Of a DNA stretch of 64,000 bases, positions 17,598 to 26,398 are shown in pieces. Source of the DNA: Pseudomonas viridiflava (GTDB lineage Bacteria; Pseudomonadota; Gammaproteobacteria; Pseudomonadales; Pseudomonadaceae). The stretch covers positions 620,001 to 684,000 of the forward strand of contig NZ_UWFA01000416.1 in assembly GCF_900601905.1 (NCBI RefSeq), written 5' to 3'. The notes under the pieces are model-generated. The model saw only the letters and a program-made list of their open reading frames with translations. It did not search any database and was not told where the DNA came from. The position numbers and the translations under genes are program-made. Position 1 is the first letter of the stretch. Each line of letters opens with the position of its first letter.

Positions 17598-17894
17598 TCA
17601 TTGTTGACTTCTGATGCATTCACTGACACTGAACACAATCCGCTTGGCACGCGTGCTCAGCAACCTGATCAGGTCCTGCAGGGGCTGCGATACAAAATGA
17701 GCCTGCATCGCAGGTTGATCTTGCCATACGCACTCGATCACCCAGCCGTTTGCCGGTCCGGCCTGTTTTAGCCGGCAGTGGCCAGCTTGCCGAGAATCAT
17801 CTTCCACCCGGTCAAGCAATAGCAGAATGTCGCCGCTAAAACCGAGATCCATTCTGGCGTCAAACTGCATCGTACTGCTTACACGCCTCGACAT
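17598..17894 (-). CDS. Small hypothetical protein, possibly of the ABM-like fold
   Basis: 98 residues from ATG 17894, chosen because CGGAG lies about eight bases upstream; ATG 17903 is the alternative. The pattern FDARMDLGFSGDILLLLDRV, then GWVIECVWQDQPAMQAHFVS, then IVFSVSE resembles a small alpha/beta dimeric barrel of the antibiotic-biosynthesis-monooxygenase type, in which a protein of about 100 residues binds a small hydrophobic ligand. This is a guess from the strand-helix rhythm and no key residue confirms it. It converges on msrA. Confidence 0.5.
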   Translation of the reverse strand: MSRRVSSTMQFDARMDLGFSGDILLLLDRVEDDSRQAGHCRLKQAGPANGWVIECVWQDQPAMQAHFVSQPLQDLIRLLSTRAKRIVFSVSECIRSQQ

Positions 17895-18143
17895 AGCATC
17901 CACTCCGGGTTCAGTGAGTTATTAGCATCTCAGGCTAAATCAGGCAGACGCCGGGCAAGTGACAAAACATCGACGTTTTACGCCACGCCGATAATTAAAG
18001 TACCGATCGTGAACACAACTAAAGAATACAAAATATTACATATGATTCACGATGCCATTTGTTGACAGGACTATTAGGCGAAACGCGCAATCATGGCCGT
18101 TGCATACCAGAGGCAGGCGTCTGCGCAACAATCAGAACGATGG

Positions 18144-18431
18144 TCATTTGACCATCCACTCGATCACTGCCTTGTAATCCTCAGGCGTACACTGCATGCA
18201 AAGACCCCGTGGCGGCATGACGCCATATCCGGAAATGACCCGTTCTACAAGGACATCCATCCCTTGTTCCATGCGTGGCGTCCAGGCCTGGATATCGCCT
18301 TTTTGAGGTGCTGTATGCACTTGGCCGTTATGGCATATTCCGCACGAACGATTGAACACCGCTTCCGGGTCCTGCGCAGCCGCCACCGTCATGGGCAATA
18401 AACAGACAACCGCAATAATTAGATACTTCAC
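18144..18431 (-). CDS. Cytochrome c5-like periplasmic c-type cytochrome
   Basis: 95 residues from a GTG start. A signal peptide (LIIAVVCLLPMTVAAA) precedes a single haem site, CGICH, with Cys30, Cys33 and His34. Met72 in GYGVMPPRG is the probable distal ligand. Cys78 and Cys81 (GLCMQC) form the extra disulfide typical of cytochrome c5. The protein would shuttle electrons in the periplasm. It stands alone, divergent from a candidate sRNA on the plus strand. The redox partner is not evident from the neighbours. Confidence 0.85.
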   Translation of the reverse strand: MKYLIIAVVCLLPMTVAAAQDPEAVFNRSCGICHNGQVHTAPQKGDIQAWTPRMEQGMDVLVERVISGYGVMPPRGLCMQCTPEDYKAVIEWMVK

Positions 18432-18495
18432 ACCTGCACCCCATGACTATTAATGACTGCACCCCGAATTGGCGTACGGATCCTAACATTGGCTG

Positions 18496-18586
18496 AGCGC
18501 CCCGCCCAACTGCGACAGTTCGCCGCAGGATCACTATTACCGCGCCAGCTTAGTGCGACAGCCCATGGATAAACGGGCTTTTTTTT
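18496..18586 (+). ncRNA. Candidate small RNA ending in a plus-strand terminator
   Basis: A clear intrinsic terminator on the plus strand at 18560-18586 has no plus-strand gene before it, since the gene on its left (18144-18431) is transcribed the other way. A stationary-phase-like -10 element, CCTAACAT (18482-18489), lies about 100 bases before the terminator, giving an expected transcript of roughly 90 bases. Internal hairpin potential exists in CTGCGACAGTTCGCCGCAG. I do not recognise the RNA with certainty; RgsA (P16), an RpoS-linked Pseudomonas sRNA, is one family to compare. The 5' end is approximate. Confidence 0.4.
18560..18586 (+). terminator. Rho-independent terminator
   Basis: AGCCC (18560-18564) pairs with GGGCT (18575-18579) and is followed directly by seven or more T. 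The opposite strand has no T-run, so it acts on plus-strand transcription only. It lies 150 bases before the LysR gene at 18737. Confidence 0.7.
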
Positions 18587-18736
18587 ATTGCAATATTGAA
18601 GGTCAATCTGCAGTCGTTATACGCCACTAATCACAATGCCGCGCCGGCCCCCCGTTGCCTAAACCGGTATTTCCTGACATAAGCAGCTATGCTCGCACCG
18701 GCCCCAGACCGAGCGCCCGTTCAATAAGGAATCTGC

Positions 18737-19603
18737 ATGTCGTTGAAGGCACTCCGCTCGTTCGTCGCCATCGCCAGGCACGGCAACTTTGTCAAGGCGG
18801 CCGGGCATGTAAACATCACGCCGTCGGCCATCAGCCTGCAAATCAAATCACTGGAAGACGAGCTGCGCGTCACCCTGTTTGACCGCAGTCGACGTCAGGT
18901 GACGTTGACCGAGGCCGGGCAGCTCGCGTTGGCGCAGGCGGAAATCATACTCGCGCAGTACGACGACCTGTCCAATCGGCTCTATGTCGGCCCGGGGCTG
19001 AGCGGCAGGTTGAAGATCGGCGCGATCCAGACGGCGCTGGCAGGCGCGTTGCCCGATGCCTTGGTGTGGATCAAGAACCATCATCCCAAACTGCATATCA
19101 GCGTGGTGTCCGGCATGTCTTCGGAGCTGGCACGAAAGGTTCAGGAAGGCGAACTGGACGCCGCGATTACCACCGAGCCGGTCAAGCCATTCCCCTCCAG
19201 CCTGACCATCACCCCGCTGTATCAAGACCTGTTCTGGGCGGTTGCTGCACAGCACCTCAAAGGCGCAAGCCTGATGGAGCTGCTGGAAGGTCAGCCGTTC
19301 CTGCGTTTCGATAAACGCGCCTGGGCTGGCCGGGTAATCGAGCAGGAACTGGGTCGCATGGGGATCCGCGTCACCGAGGAGATGGAGCTCGATAGCCAGG
19401 AAGCCCTGTCGCGCATGGCATCGCGCGGGCTGGGCGTCGCAGTGGTGCCGTTATCCGATGACGATGTGCAGCGGCTGCAGGATGTGACGCTGCTGCCCTT
19501 TGGCGATCCGCAGATCGTGCGCCGGATTGTCCTGCTGGAACATCAGAAAAACAGCCGCCAGCACCTCACCAGCGTGCTGTCCCAGGCGCTGCGCACCGTT
19601 TGA
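18737..19603 (+). CDS. LysR-family regulator of the aminotransferase/transporter set
   Basis: 288 residues from ATG 18737, preceded by AAGGA. Helix-turn-helix: LRSFVAIARHGNFVKAAGHV and TPSAISLQIKSLEDELRVTL. The effector domain starts around residue 90 (GRLKIGAIQTALAGALPDAL). It is followed on the same strand, 91 bases later, by an aminotransferase gene and then an AEC transporter gene, so it probably regulates them, perhaps in response to an amino or keto acid. The gap contains AAAACATAACGTTTT-like inverted sequence at about 19623-19638 that could be its binding site; that is tentative. Confidence 0.87.
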   Translation: MSLKALRSFVAIARHGNFVKAAGHVNITPSAISLQIKSLEDELRVTLFDRSRRQVTLTEAGQLALAQAEIILAQYDDLSNRLYVGPGLSGRLKIGAIQTALAGALPDALVWIKNHHPKLHISVVSGMSSELARKVQEGELDAAITTEPVKPFPSSLTITPLYQDLFWAVAAQHLKGASLMELLEGQPFLRFDKRAWAGRVIEQELGRMGIRVTEEMELDSQEALSRMASRGLGVAVVPLSDDDVQRLQDVTLLPFGDPQIVRRIVLLEHQKNSRQHLTSVLSQALRTV

Positions 19604-19694
19604 TTTTTCTCATCGGTCAGTTGAAAACATAACGTTTTTAATTGTCGGAGCGACCCCCTACCCTGTGCTCATTCCAGACCAGGCATCCCAACCG

Positions 19695-20861
19695 ATGAGT
19701 ATCGTCCTTCCTCCGCCGTCCCCTATCCTGCTGATGGCCAGGCGTGCAGCCGATTTGAAAGCCGCCGGGCAGCCGATCATCGACCTGACGCTCGGCGAGC
19801 CGGATTTTGATGCTCCACCCCACGTCATTGACACTGCACACGCTGCGCTGGACAGCCGCAGGCTGGGCTATTCGCCCGCCAACGGTTTGCCAGAGCTGCG
19901 CAGCGCCATCCGCAATGCCTGTGCACGGGATCGGCAACTGGCCTATGACGATGACGAAATAACAGTGGGCTGTGGTGCCAAGCAAATCATCTTCAACGCC
20001 TTCCTGGCCTCCATCGAGCCTGGCGACGAAGTCATCATTCCCGCGCCTTACTGGGCGTCTTACCCGGACATGGTTCGGGCGTGCGCAGGCCAACCGGTGA
20101 TCATCGACTGCGCCGTGCAGAACCGCATGCGCCTGCAACCCGAACAGTTGCAGGCCGCGATCACTCCCCGTACCCGCTGGCTGATCATCAACGCCCCCGG
20201 CAACCCCAGCGGGGTGCTGTACAGCGCGTCAGAACTTGTCGCCCTCGGCCAGGTGCTGTTGCAGCATCCGCACGTGTTGATCATGTCCGACGATATCTAC
20301 TCGCACATTCGCTTCGACGGTGAACACCAGGCGTTTCAGGCGCTGTGCGGCGTGGTGCCCGCGCTCAAGGAACGAATCCTCACGGTCGACGGCGTCTCCA
20401 AGGCCTATGCCATGACCGGATGGCGAGTGGGCTGGGGTGCCGGGCCTCGGGCGCTGATCAAAAACATGATTGCCATCCAGTCGCAAAACTGCACACAGAC
20501 CGCCAGTCTCAGCCAGATAGCCGCTGCGGCGGCATTGAACGGGCCCCAGCAGTGCCTCAGGCAACGCAATGAAATCTATCGCGAACGCCGGGATGCGGCG
20601 CTATCGATACTGCAGAAGACGGACCTGTTGAGCGTCAATCCTCCGGACGGCGCGTTTTACCTGTTCCCCAGACTGCTCGGCCAGCAATGTAATGGCGACC
20701 TGATTGCCGACCGCTTGCTTGATGACTACTGCGTGGCGGTGGTGCCGGGTTCTGCGTTTGGCGTGCCGGATGCGTTGCGTCTGTCGTTTGCGACCGAGAA
20801 AACGCTGCTGATCGAGGGCTGTAAAAGAATGGTGGAATGCATCGAGAGCACACGCCCATGA
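19695..20861 (+). CDS. Class I/II pyridoxal-phosphate aminotransferase (aspartate aminotransferase-like)
   Basis: 388 residues from ATG 19695; the longer ORF overlaps the LysR gene in another frame and is not used. Fold-type I hallmarks: DLTLGEPDFDAPPHV, NAPGNPSGVLYS (substrate and PLP contacts), SDDIYSHIRFDG, and the Schiff-base Lys236 in DGVSKAYAMTGWRVGWGAGP. A conserved Arg for the substrate carboxylate lies in ALRLSFAT. It transfers an amino group between an amino acid and a 2-keto acid; the exact pair cannot be told. Its stop overlaps the start of the AEC transporter by four bases (ATGA), implying that the enzyme and the carrier handle related compounds. Confidence 0.87.
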   Translation: MSIVLPPPSPILLMARRAADLKAAGQPIIDLTLGEPDFDAPPHVIDTAHAALDSRRLGYSPANGLPELRSAIRNACARDRQLAYDDDEITVGCGAKQIIFNAFLASIEPGDEVIIPAPYWASYPDMVRACAGQPVIIDCAVQNRMRLQPEQLQAAITPRTRWLIINAPGNPSGVLYSASELVALGQVLLQHPHVLIMSDDIYSHIRFDGEHQAFQALCGVVPALKERILTVDGVSKAYAMTGWRVGWGAGPRALIKNMIAIQSQNCTQTASLSQIAAAAALNGPQQCLRQRNEIYRERRDAALSILQKTDLLSVNPPDGAFYLFPRLLGQQCNGDLIADRLLDDYCVAVVPGSAFGVPDALRLSFATEKTLLIEGCKRMVECIESTRP

Positions 20862-21778
20862 TCGAACTGGTACTTGTCACTATTTTTCCGGTTTTCCTGT
20901 TGATCGCCCTGGGCTATGCACTCAAGGCCAGAGGTTTCGTCGCAGAGAGCTACTGGCAAGGGGCCGAGCGCATCGGTTATTACATTCTGTTGCCCGCGTT
21001 GTTTTTCTACAGCCTGGCAACCGCGGACATGAACGATGTGCCGATTCAGCAGATGGCGCTGGTTCTGCTGTTATCAACCGGGGTCAGCGCCGTGTTGCTG
21101 TATGCGTTGCGCAATCGTCTGGCGCAGAACGGGCCGGCCTTTACCTCGGTGTTTCAAGGCGGCATACGGTTTAACAACTTTATAGGTGTCACCCTCGCCG
21201 CAGGCCTGTTCGGGACGTCAGGGGTGGCGATGGCTGCCGTGGCAAACGCGATCATCGTCCCCACGGTGAACATCCTGTGCGTTCTGGTGTTCGCCAGATG
21301 CACCGATGCGGGCAGCTCTTTGCGCTCAGTTGCCAAATCCATCGCCAGTAACCCGCTGCTGCTGTCGTGCCTGGCCGGAACCCTGGCGCACCTCAGCGGC
21401 CTGACGTTGCCGGGTTACCTTGCGCCGATGCTCAAATCCCTCGGCCAGGCCGCGCTGCCTCTTGGCCTGCTATGTGTCGGTGCCGCGCTGAGCGTGCGCG
21501 CCGTTCATGTGCAGATCGGACCCATCGTCTCAGCCTCGCTATTCAAGTTTCTGATCATGCCACTCGTGACCTATGCCGCTTGCCGCGCTATCGGCTTTAG
21601 CGGAAATGCTGCTGCGGTTGCAGTGATTTTTCAGGCCCTGCCCACCGCGTCCTCGTCCTACGTGATGGCCAGACAACTGGGCGGCGATGCGGCGTTGATG
21701 TCCAATATCATTGCCGTGCAGACCTTGCTCGCGGCGCTCACTCTACCGATTGTGATGTCGGTGATGCTGGCGGTTTGA
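20858..21778 (+). CDS. AEC-family (auxin efflux carrier-like) permease
   Basis: 306 residues from ATG 20858, translationally coupled to the aminotransferase (ATGA). About ten hydrophobic segments in two halves match the AEC/BASS-type fold; FNNFIGVTLAAGLFGTSGVA in the first half and PTASSSYVMARQLGGDAALM near the end are typical. Members carry malate, malonate and other organic or amphipathic anions, in either direction. The coupling suggests export or uptake of an amino or keto acid. Its last 41 bases overlap the convergent gene at 21738. Confidence 0.85.
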   Translation: MIELVLVTIFPVFLLIALGYALKARGFVAESYWQGAERIGYYILLPALFFYSLATADMNDVPIQQMALVLLLSTGVSAVLLYALRNRLAQNGPAFTSVFQGGIRFNNFIGVTLAAGLFGTSGVAMAAVANAIIVPTVNILCVLVFARCTDAGSSLRSVAKSIASNPLLLSCLAGTLAHLSGLTLPGYLAPMLKSLGQAALPLGLLCVGAALSVRAVHVQIGPIVSASLFKFLIMPLVTYAACRAIGFSGNAAAVAVIFQALPTASSSYVMARQLGGDAALMSNIIAVQTLLAALTLPIVMSVMLAV

Positions 21779-22130
21779 GTGAGCCATGGCTGCTCAAGCG
21801 ACGTCGCGCCCTGCCGCTGAACCAGGACAGAATGATCGCCGGAATGGAAAGAATGGCCGCGTAGACAATCCCGGCGGCCAGCAGTCCGGAAGCTTCCGAA
21901 GCAAGCATGACCACAGGGACCTGGGCGAACATGACCACAGCGCCTACTGCCCACTGAAGCCTGGTCGGGATAAGCCCCAGGACGGCCGATAAAACGAGCC
22001 CCGCCGGGTAGATGATCGTCCAGAAGCCAGCGGCGTCCCAGGGCTCCCGGGTGCCTGTGATCATCGAAACGGCGATCCAGAAACCCAGGCTTACGGCCAG
22101 CACCAAACCCCAGACAACAACCCGTGACAT
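21738..22130 (-). CDS. Small integral membrane protein, unknown function
   Basis: 130 residues. Four hydrophobic segments are visible (about 5-25, 35-53, 60-80 and 84-103), and a basic cytoplasmic tail follows (SGRARRRLSSHG). ATG 22130 follows GAGGAA at good spacing, which supports a real gene. Its 3' end overlaps the AEC gene by 41 bases on the opposite strand. No motif links it to a characterised family. About 200 bases to the right, up to 22333, contain nothing I recognise. Confidence 0.6.
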   Translation of the reverse strand: MSRVVVWGLVLAVSLGFWIAVSMITGTREPWDAAGFWTIIYPAGLVLSAVLGLIPTRLQWAVGAVVMFAQVPVVMLASEASGLLAAGIVYAAILSIPAIILSWFSGRARRRLSSHGSLKPPASPTSQSVE

Positions 22131-22332
22131 GTTTGTTTCCTCTGATCAATGCGCCGTCGGCAGCTGAATGACATCCCGCCCCGGCAGGCCGCGTGCGGCT
22201 GCAACAGGCAGGTTGAGGGTGCCCATGGTCATCGCGCTTCTGAATAAACACAAGGAGGCAGGCCGATCGGCGCTTCACGAGGCGAAACCTGGACATCGCC
22301 CGTTTTGCCAGTCGGCAGACCGCTCCGGCCGA

Positions 22333-22596
22333 TCAACCAGGGTGCCCACTGCCCTGACCTGCCGCCCGCTCCCCATGGCTGATCATCCAGCGGATCAGGC
22401 TGGCCAGCGGGATACGGTGATGCTCGGCCGCACTCCATGCGCTGTGTTCATCGCCGTACAGCTCCAGGTAACGGCTGAGCACAAGGTGGCGGCCATCGGT
22501 ATCCAGGCTCAGCTCGATTTCCCGGCAGTGCAGCGAAACCGGGCTGGTCTTGCGTGTCCGCCGGTGCAGTACCAACGCCTGTTTTTCACTCGTCAT
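22333..22596 (-). CDS. Small hypothetical protein coupled to mlaA
   Basis: 87 residues from ATG 22596, which sits behind AAAGGTGA and overlaps the last bases of mlaA, so the two are probably co-translated. The N-terminal half is rich in short strands (LVLHRRTRKTSPVSLHCREI, then HLVLSRYLELYGD); the second half is helical (SAWSAAEHHRIPLASLIRWM). There is no signal peptide, so it is likely cytoplasmic. I do not recognise the family. The tight coupling to an outer-membrane lipid-asymmetry lipoprotein is the only functional hint. Confidence 0.55.
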   Translation of the reverse strand: MTSEKQALVLHRRTRKTSPVSLHCREIELSLDTDGRHLVLSRYLELYGDEHSAWSAAEHHRIPLASLIRWMISHGERAAGQGSGHPG

Positions 22597-23368
22597 CGGG
22601 TTCACCTTTCACGCAGGTGGAGGGATAGGCCGCAACCCGGCCTGCTTTGCCTTCAAGCACAAAATCGGCGCGGCGCTGGGCGATGCTGTCGCGCAACGCC
22701 AGGTAATAATCCGGTTGGGTGCGCAGTTGATCCGTGAACGGCAAGGCTTCGGCGCGACCATCGACGATGCCGCCTACGGTGTTCAGGGTGCCGAGCGTCT
22801 GAACGGTGTCGCTATTGCTGCCCAACGGGTCGACGGCAAAACTCAGCACTTTGCCTGCAGCATCCCGCAAGTTGCCGGTGCCCAATAGCGGCAGTTCGAC
22901 GATTGGCCCGTTGGCAATATTCCACACGCCAAAGGTCTGCCCGAAGTCGGCTTTGTGCCGGGCGATGCCCATCTTTCCCGAGACATCGATCAAGCCGACG
23001 ATCCCCACCGTGGTGTTGATCACGAAGCGCCCGAAGGTGTTCACCGAGCGTTGCCCGTTGCCTTGCAGCAGGTCGTTGATAAAAACCTTGGGCTCGCCGA
23101 AGTTACCGACGAAGTTGTGAACCCCGGCCTGGAAAAACTCGGGCAGATGACGATAGCCACGGGCGACCGGTGCCAGGGCGTAATCGTCGACGGTACGATT
23201 GAACGCAAAAATACCCCGATTGACCGGCTCTGCCGGGTCTTGAACGCTGGGTAATTCGCAAGGGTAAGCGGGCGTGGCAGGCGGGCTGGCACAGCCACTG
23301 GCAATGACCACCACAAAACCGGCAATCGTGAAACGAACAACAGGCGTAACGCGTTTGATAGTGAGCAT
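22586..23368 (-). CDS. mlaA: MlaA (VacJ) outer-membrane lipoprotein
   Basis: 260 residues from ATG 23368. The lipobox VIASGC places the lipidated Cys at residue 26. Family marks: DPAEPVNRGIFAFNRTVDDY, VHNFVGNFGEPKVFINDLLQ, and FGRFVINTTVGIVGLIDVSG followed by DFGQTFGVWN. MlaA removes misplaced phospholipids from the outer leaflet of the outer membrane, working with a porin and passing them to MlaC. The mlaBCDEF genes are not in the window, as is usual for this gene. A small coupled ORF follows; a two-component system is divergent at 23538. Confidence 0.92.
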   Translation of the reverse strand: MLTIKRVTPVVRFTIAGFVVVIASGCASPPATPAYPCELPSVQDPAEPVNRGIFAFNRTVDDYALAPVARGYRHLPEFFQAGVHNFVGNFGEPKVFINDLLQGNGQRSVNTFGRFVINTTVGIVGLIDVSGKMGIARHKADFGQTFGVWNIANGPIVELPLLGTGNLRDAAGKVLSFAVDPLGSNSDTVQTLGTLNTVGGIVDGRAEALPFTDQLRTQPDYYLALRDSIAQRRADFVLEGKAGRVAAYPSTCVKGEPDDE

Positions 23369-23537
23369 GCAAGGGGATCTCGACAAGGATTGGTGACGAT
23401 CCTGCCTGCGCTTGTTTGCCTGAAGATTTCCGCTTTGTTGCGTGCTGGTCGCTTTATTGCCGAGTTGAAATATATGACGCAGCGCCCGGAATGATTTTAG
23501 ATACGCACTGCAAATCCATTGCGCCAGTGAGCCCTTA

Positions 23538-24248
23538 GTGAGCCATTTATTACTGGTCGACGACGATGTTGAAGTCCTCGCCCTCTTGCAGAAATTTCTT
23601 GAGCAGCACGGCTACAGCGTGGCCAGCGCCATCGATGGTCCGTCGCTGTGGCGGGCGCTGGAGCTGCGCTTGCCGGACCTGGTCATCCTAGACGTGATGC
23701 TGCCCGGCGACAGCGGCCTGGTGCTCTGCCAGCAATTGCGCGCCAGGCATTCGATCGCGGTCATCATGCTGACCGCCATGGGTGAGCTGAGCGACCGGGT
23801 GGTGGGGCTGGAACTGGGCGCCGATGACTACCTGACCAAGCCTTTCGATGCCCGAGAGTTGCTGGCCAGAGTTCGCGCGGTGCTCAGGCGCACCGGCGAA
23901 GCGGTTGCGCCGTCCCCGGAGCCTTCGCGCACCGTTCTGGAGTTCGCCGACTGGCAGCTGGATGTCACCCGTCGTGAACTGCGCTCGCCCGAGAAAGTCA
24001 TGATCCCGCTGTCCACGGGTGAATTCGAATTGCTGCTGGTATTCGCCGAGCATCCACGTCGTGTGCTGACCCGCCAGCAGTTGCTGGACCTGGCCCGTGG
24101 CGAGGCTTACGACGCTTTCGATCGCAGCATCGATGTACAAGTCAGTCGGCTGCGACGCAAGCTTGAAGGGGATCTTCACGCCGAGCCGATGATTCGCACC
24201 ATCCGTAACGGCGGTTATCTGTTCAGCCCCAGCGTGATGAGACGATGA
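23538..24248 (+). CDS. OmpR-family response regulator
   Basis: 236 residues from a GTG at 23538. The receiver domain has LLVDDDVEVL, phospho-acceptor Asp52 in VILDVMLPGD and the Lys in YLTKPFDAREL. The C-terminal winged helix (about 130-232) includes ELLLVFAEHPRRVLTRQQLL and SIDVQVSRLRRKLE. Its stop overlaps the start of the histidine kinase by four bases. The pair is divergent from mlaA, with 169 bases between, so control of an envelope function is possible; that is inference. Confidence 0.9.
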   Translation: MSHLLLVDDDVEVLALLQKFLEQHGYSVASAIDGPSLWRALELRLPDLVILDVMLPGDSGLVLCQQLRARHSIAVIMLTAMGELSDRVVGLELGADDYLTKPFDARELLARVRAVLRRTGEAVAPSPEPSRTVLEFADWQLDVTRRELRSPEKVMIPLSTGEFELLLVFAEHPRRVLTRQQLLDLARGEAYDAFDRSIDVQVSRLRRKLEGDLHAEPMIRTIRNGGYLFSPSVMRR

Positions 24249-25600
24249 AAGTTTCAGCCAGCTTGAGGGCCCGGTTCCAGCGGCCACACGACACGGTGGC
24301 GCGCTGGATTGCCCTGACCACCATGGCGGCAATGTTGACCTCGCTGCTGCTGTACGGCGTTTTCAGTCTGCTGGCGGGCGTCTGGGCGCGGCCACCGATA
24401 CTGGAAACCGGTCTGATGGAAAGAGTCGCCAGCATCACCCGGATCATTAACGCATCCCCTGTGCAACAAAGGCCTGCCATCACTGCCGCAGTCACCGATG
24501 ACGTCTTCAATGTGCTGTGGTTGCGCCGCCATGAAGAGGCTCACCTGCCCTTCAGCAATGAACCTGGCTTCAATGACGGTCAGCGCTTGCTGCGCGACTT
24601 GCTGCGAATGCCGACCGCGTCAATTGAGGCCTACGAGCCGGCCGACTGGGGTGCCGAGCGGGTTGAGCGGCCTTACACCTTGATGATCCAGCTGGCGGAT
24701 CAATCCTGGGTGCAGTTCTCGGTGCCGACCCGTGAATGGGGGCTTGATCCTTTCAAACGCAATCTGATCGTGATTGTCCTGGCCCTGCTGTCAACGGTCG
24801 TTGTGGCGGTGATCGCTACTCGCCATCTGGCCACACCGCTGGAGCGCTTTGCCGAGGGTGCCAGGCGTTTCGGCAAGGACTTTCGCGCCCCGCCGATCCC
24901 GGTCCTCGGCCCCCATGAAATCCGCCAGGCGATACGGGCGTTCAATGCCATGCAGGCGCAGATCCAGCACTTCCTCAATGACCGCACGCAAATGCTCGCG
25001 GCGATCTCTCACGACCTGCGCGCCCCGTTGACTCGCATGCGGCTGCGGGGCGAGTTCATCGATGATCTCGACCAACAGGCCAAGCTGTTCCGGGATGTGG
25101 ACGAGATGCAGAGCATGGTCAATTCAGCGCTGGACTTCTTTCGCGATGATGCGCGACTGGAACCGGCCACCGCGTTTGACCTGGCCGAACTGCTGCTGAC
25201 CGTGGTCGATGATTTCAAAGACGCCGGTACCGAGGTGCACTTCGAAGGCCCTGCTCGCCTGGTTTATATCGGGCGACCGGTTGGCCTTAAACGGGCGCTG
25301 ACCAATCTGGTGGACAACGCCATCAAATACGGCGGCGAACCGGCGCTTCGCTTGCAGGCTGAAGCTGATCGCGTCCAGATCCAAGTGCTGGACCGCGGCC
25401 CGGGCATTGCCGATCAGTACCAGGAACAGGTCTTCACCCCCTTCTTCCGCATCGAGGGCTCGCGCAACAAACACACCGGCGGCGTAGGGCTGGGCCTGCC
25501 TGGCGCCCGAGCCGCGATTTTTGAACACGGAGGCTCGCTGACCTTGCACAACCGTCGGGATGGCGGACTGAAAGTGCGGATAGTTTTACCCATGACTTGA
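24245..25600 (+). CDS. Membrane sensor histidine kinase (EnvZ-like layout)
   Basis: 451 residues. One membrane segment at about 20-48, a periplasmic sensor of about 125 residues, a second segment at about 177-197 and a HAMP domain. The HisKA box has His256 in MLAAISHDLRAPLTRMRLR. The ATPase domain shows NLVDNAIKYGG, LDRGPGIADQ and GGVGLGLPGARA. It is coupled by ATGA to the OmpR-like regulator. In the HisKA region it is close to the EnvZ/RstB group, but the periplasmic part carries no recognisable ligand fold. Confidence 0.9.
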   Translation: MKVSASLRARFQRPHDTVARWIALTTMAAMLTSLLLYGVFSLLAGVWARPPILETGLMERVASITRIINASPVQQRPAITAAVTDDVFNVLWLRRHEEAHLPFSNEPGFNDGQRLLRDLLRMPTASIEAYEPADWGAERVERPYTLMIQLADQSWVQFSVPTREWGLDPFKRNLIVIVLALLSTVVVAVIATRHLATPLERFAEGARRFGKDFRAPPIPVLGPHEIRQAIRAFNAMQAQIQHFLNDRTQMLAAISHDLRAPLTRMRLRGEFIDDLDQQAKLFRDVDEMQSMVNSALDFFRDDARLEPATAFDLAELLLTVVDDFKDAGTEVHFEGPARLVYIGRPVGLKRALTNLVDNAIKYGGEPALRLQAEADRVQIQVLDRGPGIADQYQEQVFTPFFRIEGSRNKHTGGVGLGLPGARAAIFEHGGSLTLHNRRDGGLKVRIVLPMT

Positions 25601-25676
25601 GCAGGTCGCGCTCTGGCGCTGTGAACGACGGCGCCATAAGTCTCGCCGGGCACCCAGGCGTCAAGCCTGGACGTGC

Positions 25677-26174
25677 TCACTCTGGTGTCGATAACGCCCG
25701 ACGATGAAAATGCGGCAGCTGCGTCAGGGCGTACTCAGCGGCCTGCTGCTGGACGTCACGACGGCTGCCGTGGAAGCGATGGGTGTCACTGAACAAACGT
25801 CGAATTCCCCCGGTCTGGAAACCCCAGGCGAAACAGATGGTGCCTGCGGGAATGCCGTCGACGTCCTCAGGGCCGAGAATGCCGGTGGTCGCCACGGCAA
25901 CGTTGGCAGAGCTGTCGTACAAAGCGCCCAAGGCCATCTCTCGCGCCACTTCGCAGCTGGTCAGATTGAAGGTCTCGATGGTCTGGGCACTGACCCTCAA
26001 CAACCGCTGTTTGGCTTCGGGTGAATAAACCACGTAACCACTTTCGATCAGTTGACCGCTGCCTTCCACCTCGGAGAGCAGCATGACGATCTTGCCCGCT
26101 GTGCAGGATTCAGCGGTGGTCAACAGCAAGTCATTCTGGCGCAGGTAATCAACGGTATCAGTGGCGATGGACAT
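25677..26174 (-). CDS. pncC: CinA C-terminal family nicotinamide-nucleotide amidohydrolase
   Basis: 165 residues from ATG 26174, preceded by CCAGGAG; the longer ORF has no start signal. The single domain reads TTAESCTAGKIVMLLSEVEGS at the N terminus, with the catalytic Ser in ESCTAG, and ATTGILGPEDVDGIPAGTIC in the middle, both characteristic of CinA-C. The enzyme deamidates nicotinamide mononucleotide to nicotinic acid mononucleotide in NAD salvage. Most pseudomonads have a stand-alone copy near recA; this one lies between a two-component system and lldD, so it may be a second copy. It is divergent from lldD. Confidence 0.8.
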   Translation of the reverse strand: MSIATDTVDYLRQNDLLLTTAESCTAGKIVMLLSEVEGSGQLIESGYVVYSPEAKQRLLRVSAQTIETFNLTSCEVAREMALGALYDSSANVAVATTGILGPEDVDGIPAGTICFAWGFQTGGIRRLFSDTHRFHGSRRDVQQQAAEYALTQLPHFHRRALSTPE

Positions 26175-26328
26175 GGCGAACTCCTGGAGGTTATAGCCGA
26201 TTGACTCCAGTGACTGGCAATCATTCCAACCGATTATCAATGCGCCCAAGGCTGGTAAGAACCGGTGCGTGCCGTGGGCAAATTGACACGATGCGGCGGG
26301 GCTTTTACTCTGGCTTACCCATAATAAT

Positions 26329-26345
26329 AATTGGTCTGACCAATT
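26329..26345. promoter_or_regulatory. Perfect 17-bp palindrome upstream of lldD, LldR/GntR-type operator
   Basis: AATTGGTCTGACCAATT, symmetrical around its centre base, lies 54 bases before the lldD start. It has the same form as the AATTGG-N5-CCAATT-type operators bound by the FadR-class GntR regulator LldR in front of Pseudomonas lactate genes. A TTGACA hexamer at 26283-26288 is a possible -35, which would place the palindrome just downstream of the start point, where a repressor would block transcription. No gntR-type gene is present in the window. Confidence 0.65.
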
Positions 26346-26398
26346 TACAATCCGTTGTCAGGCTAGCCTTCCTGGACTCCCAGAAGAGAACGACGCCC

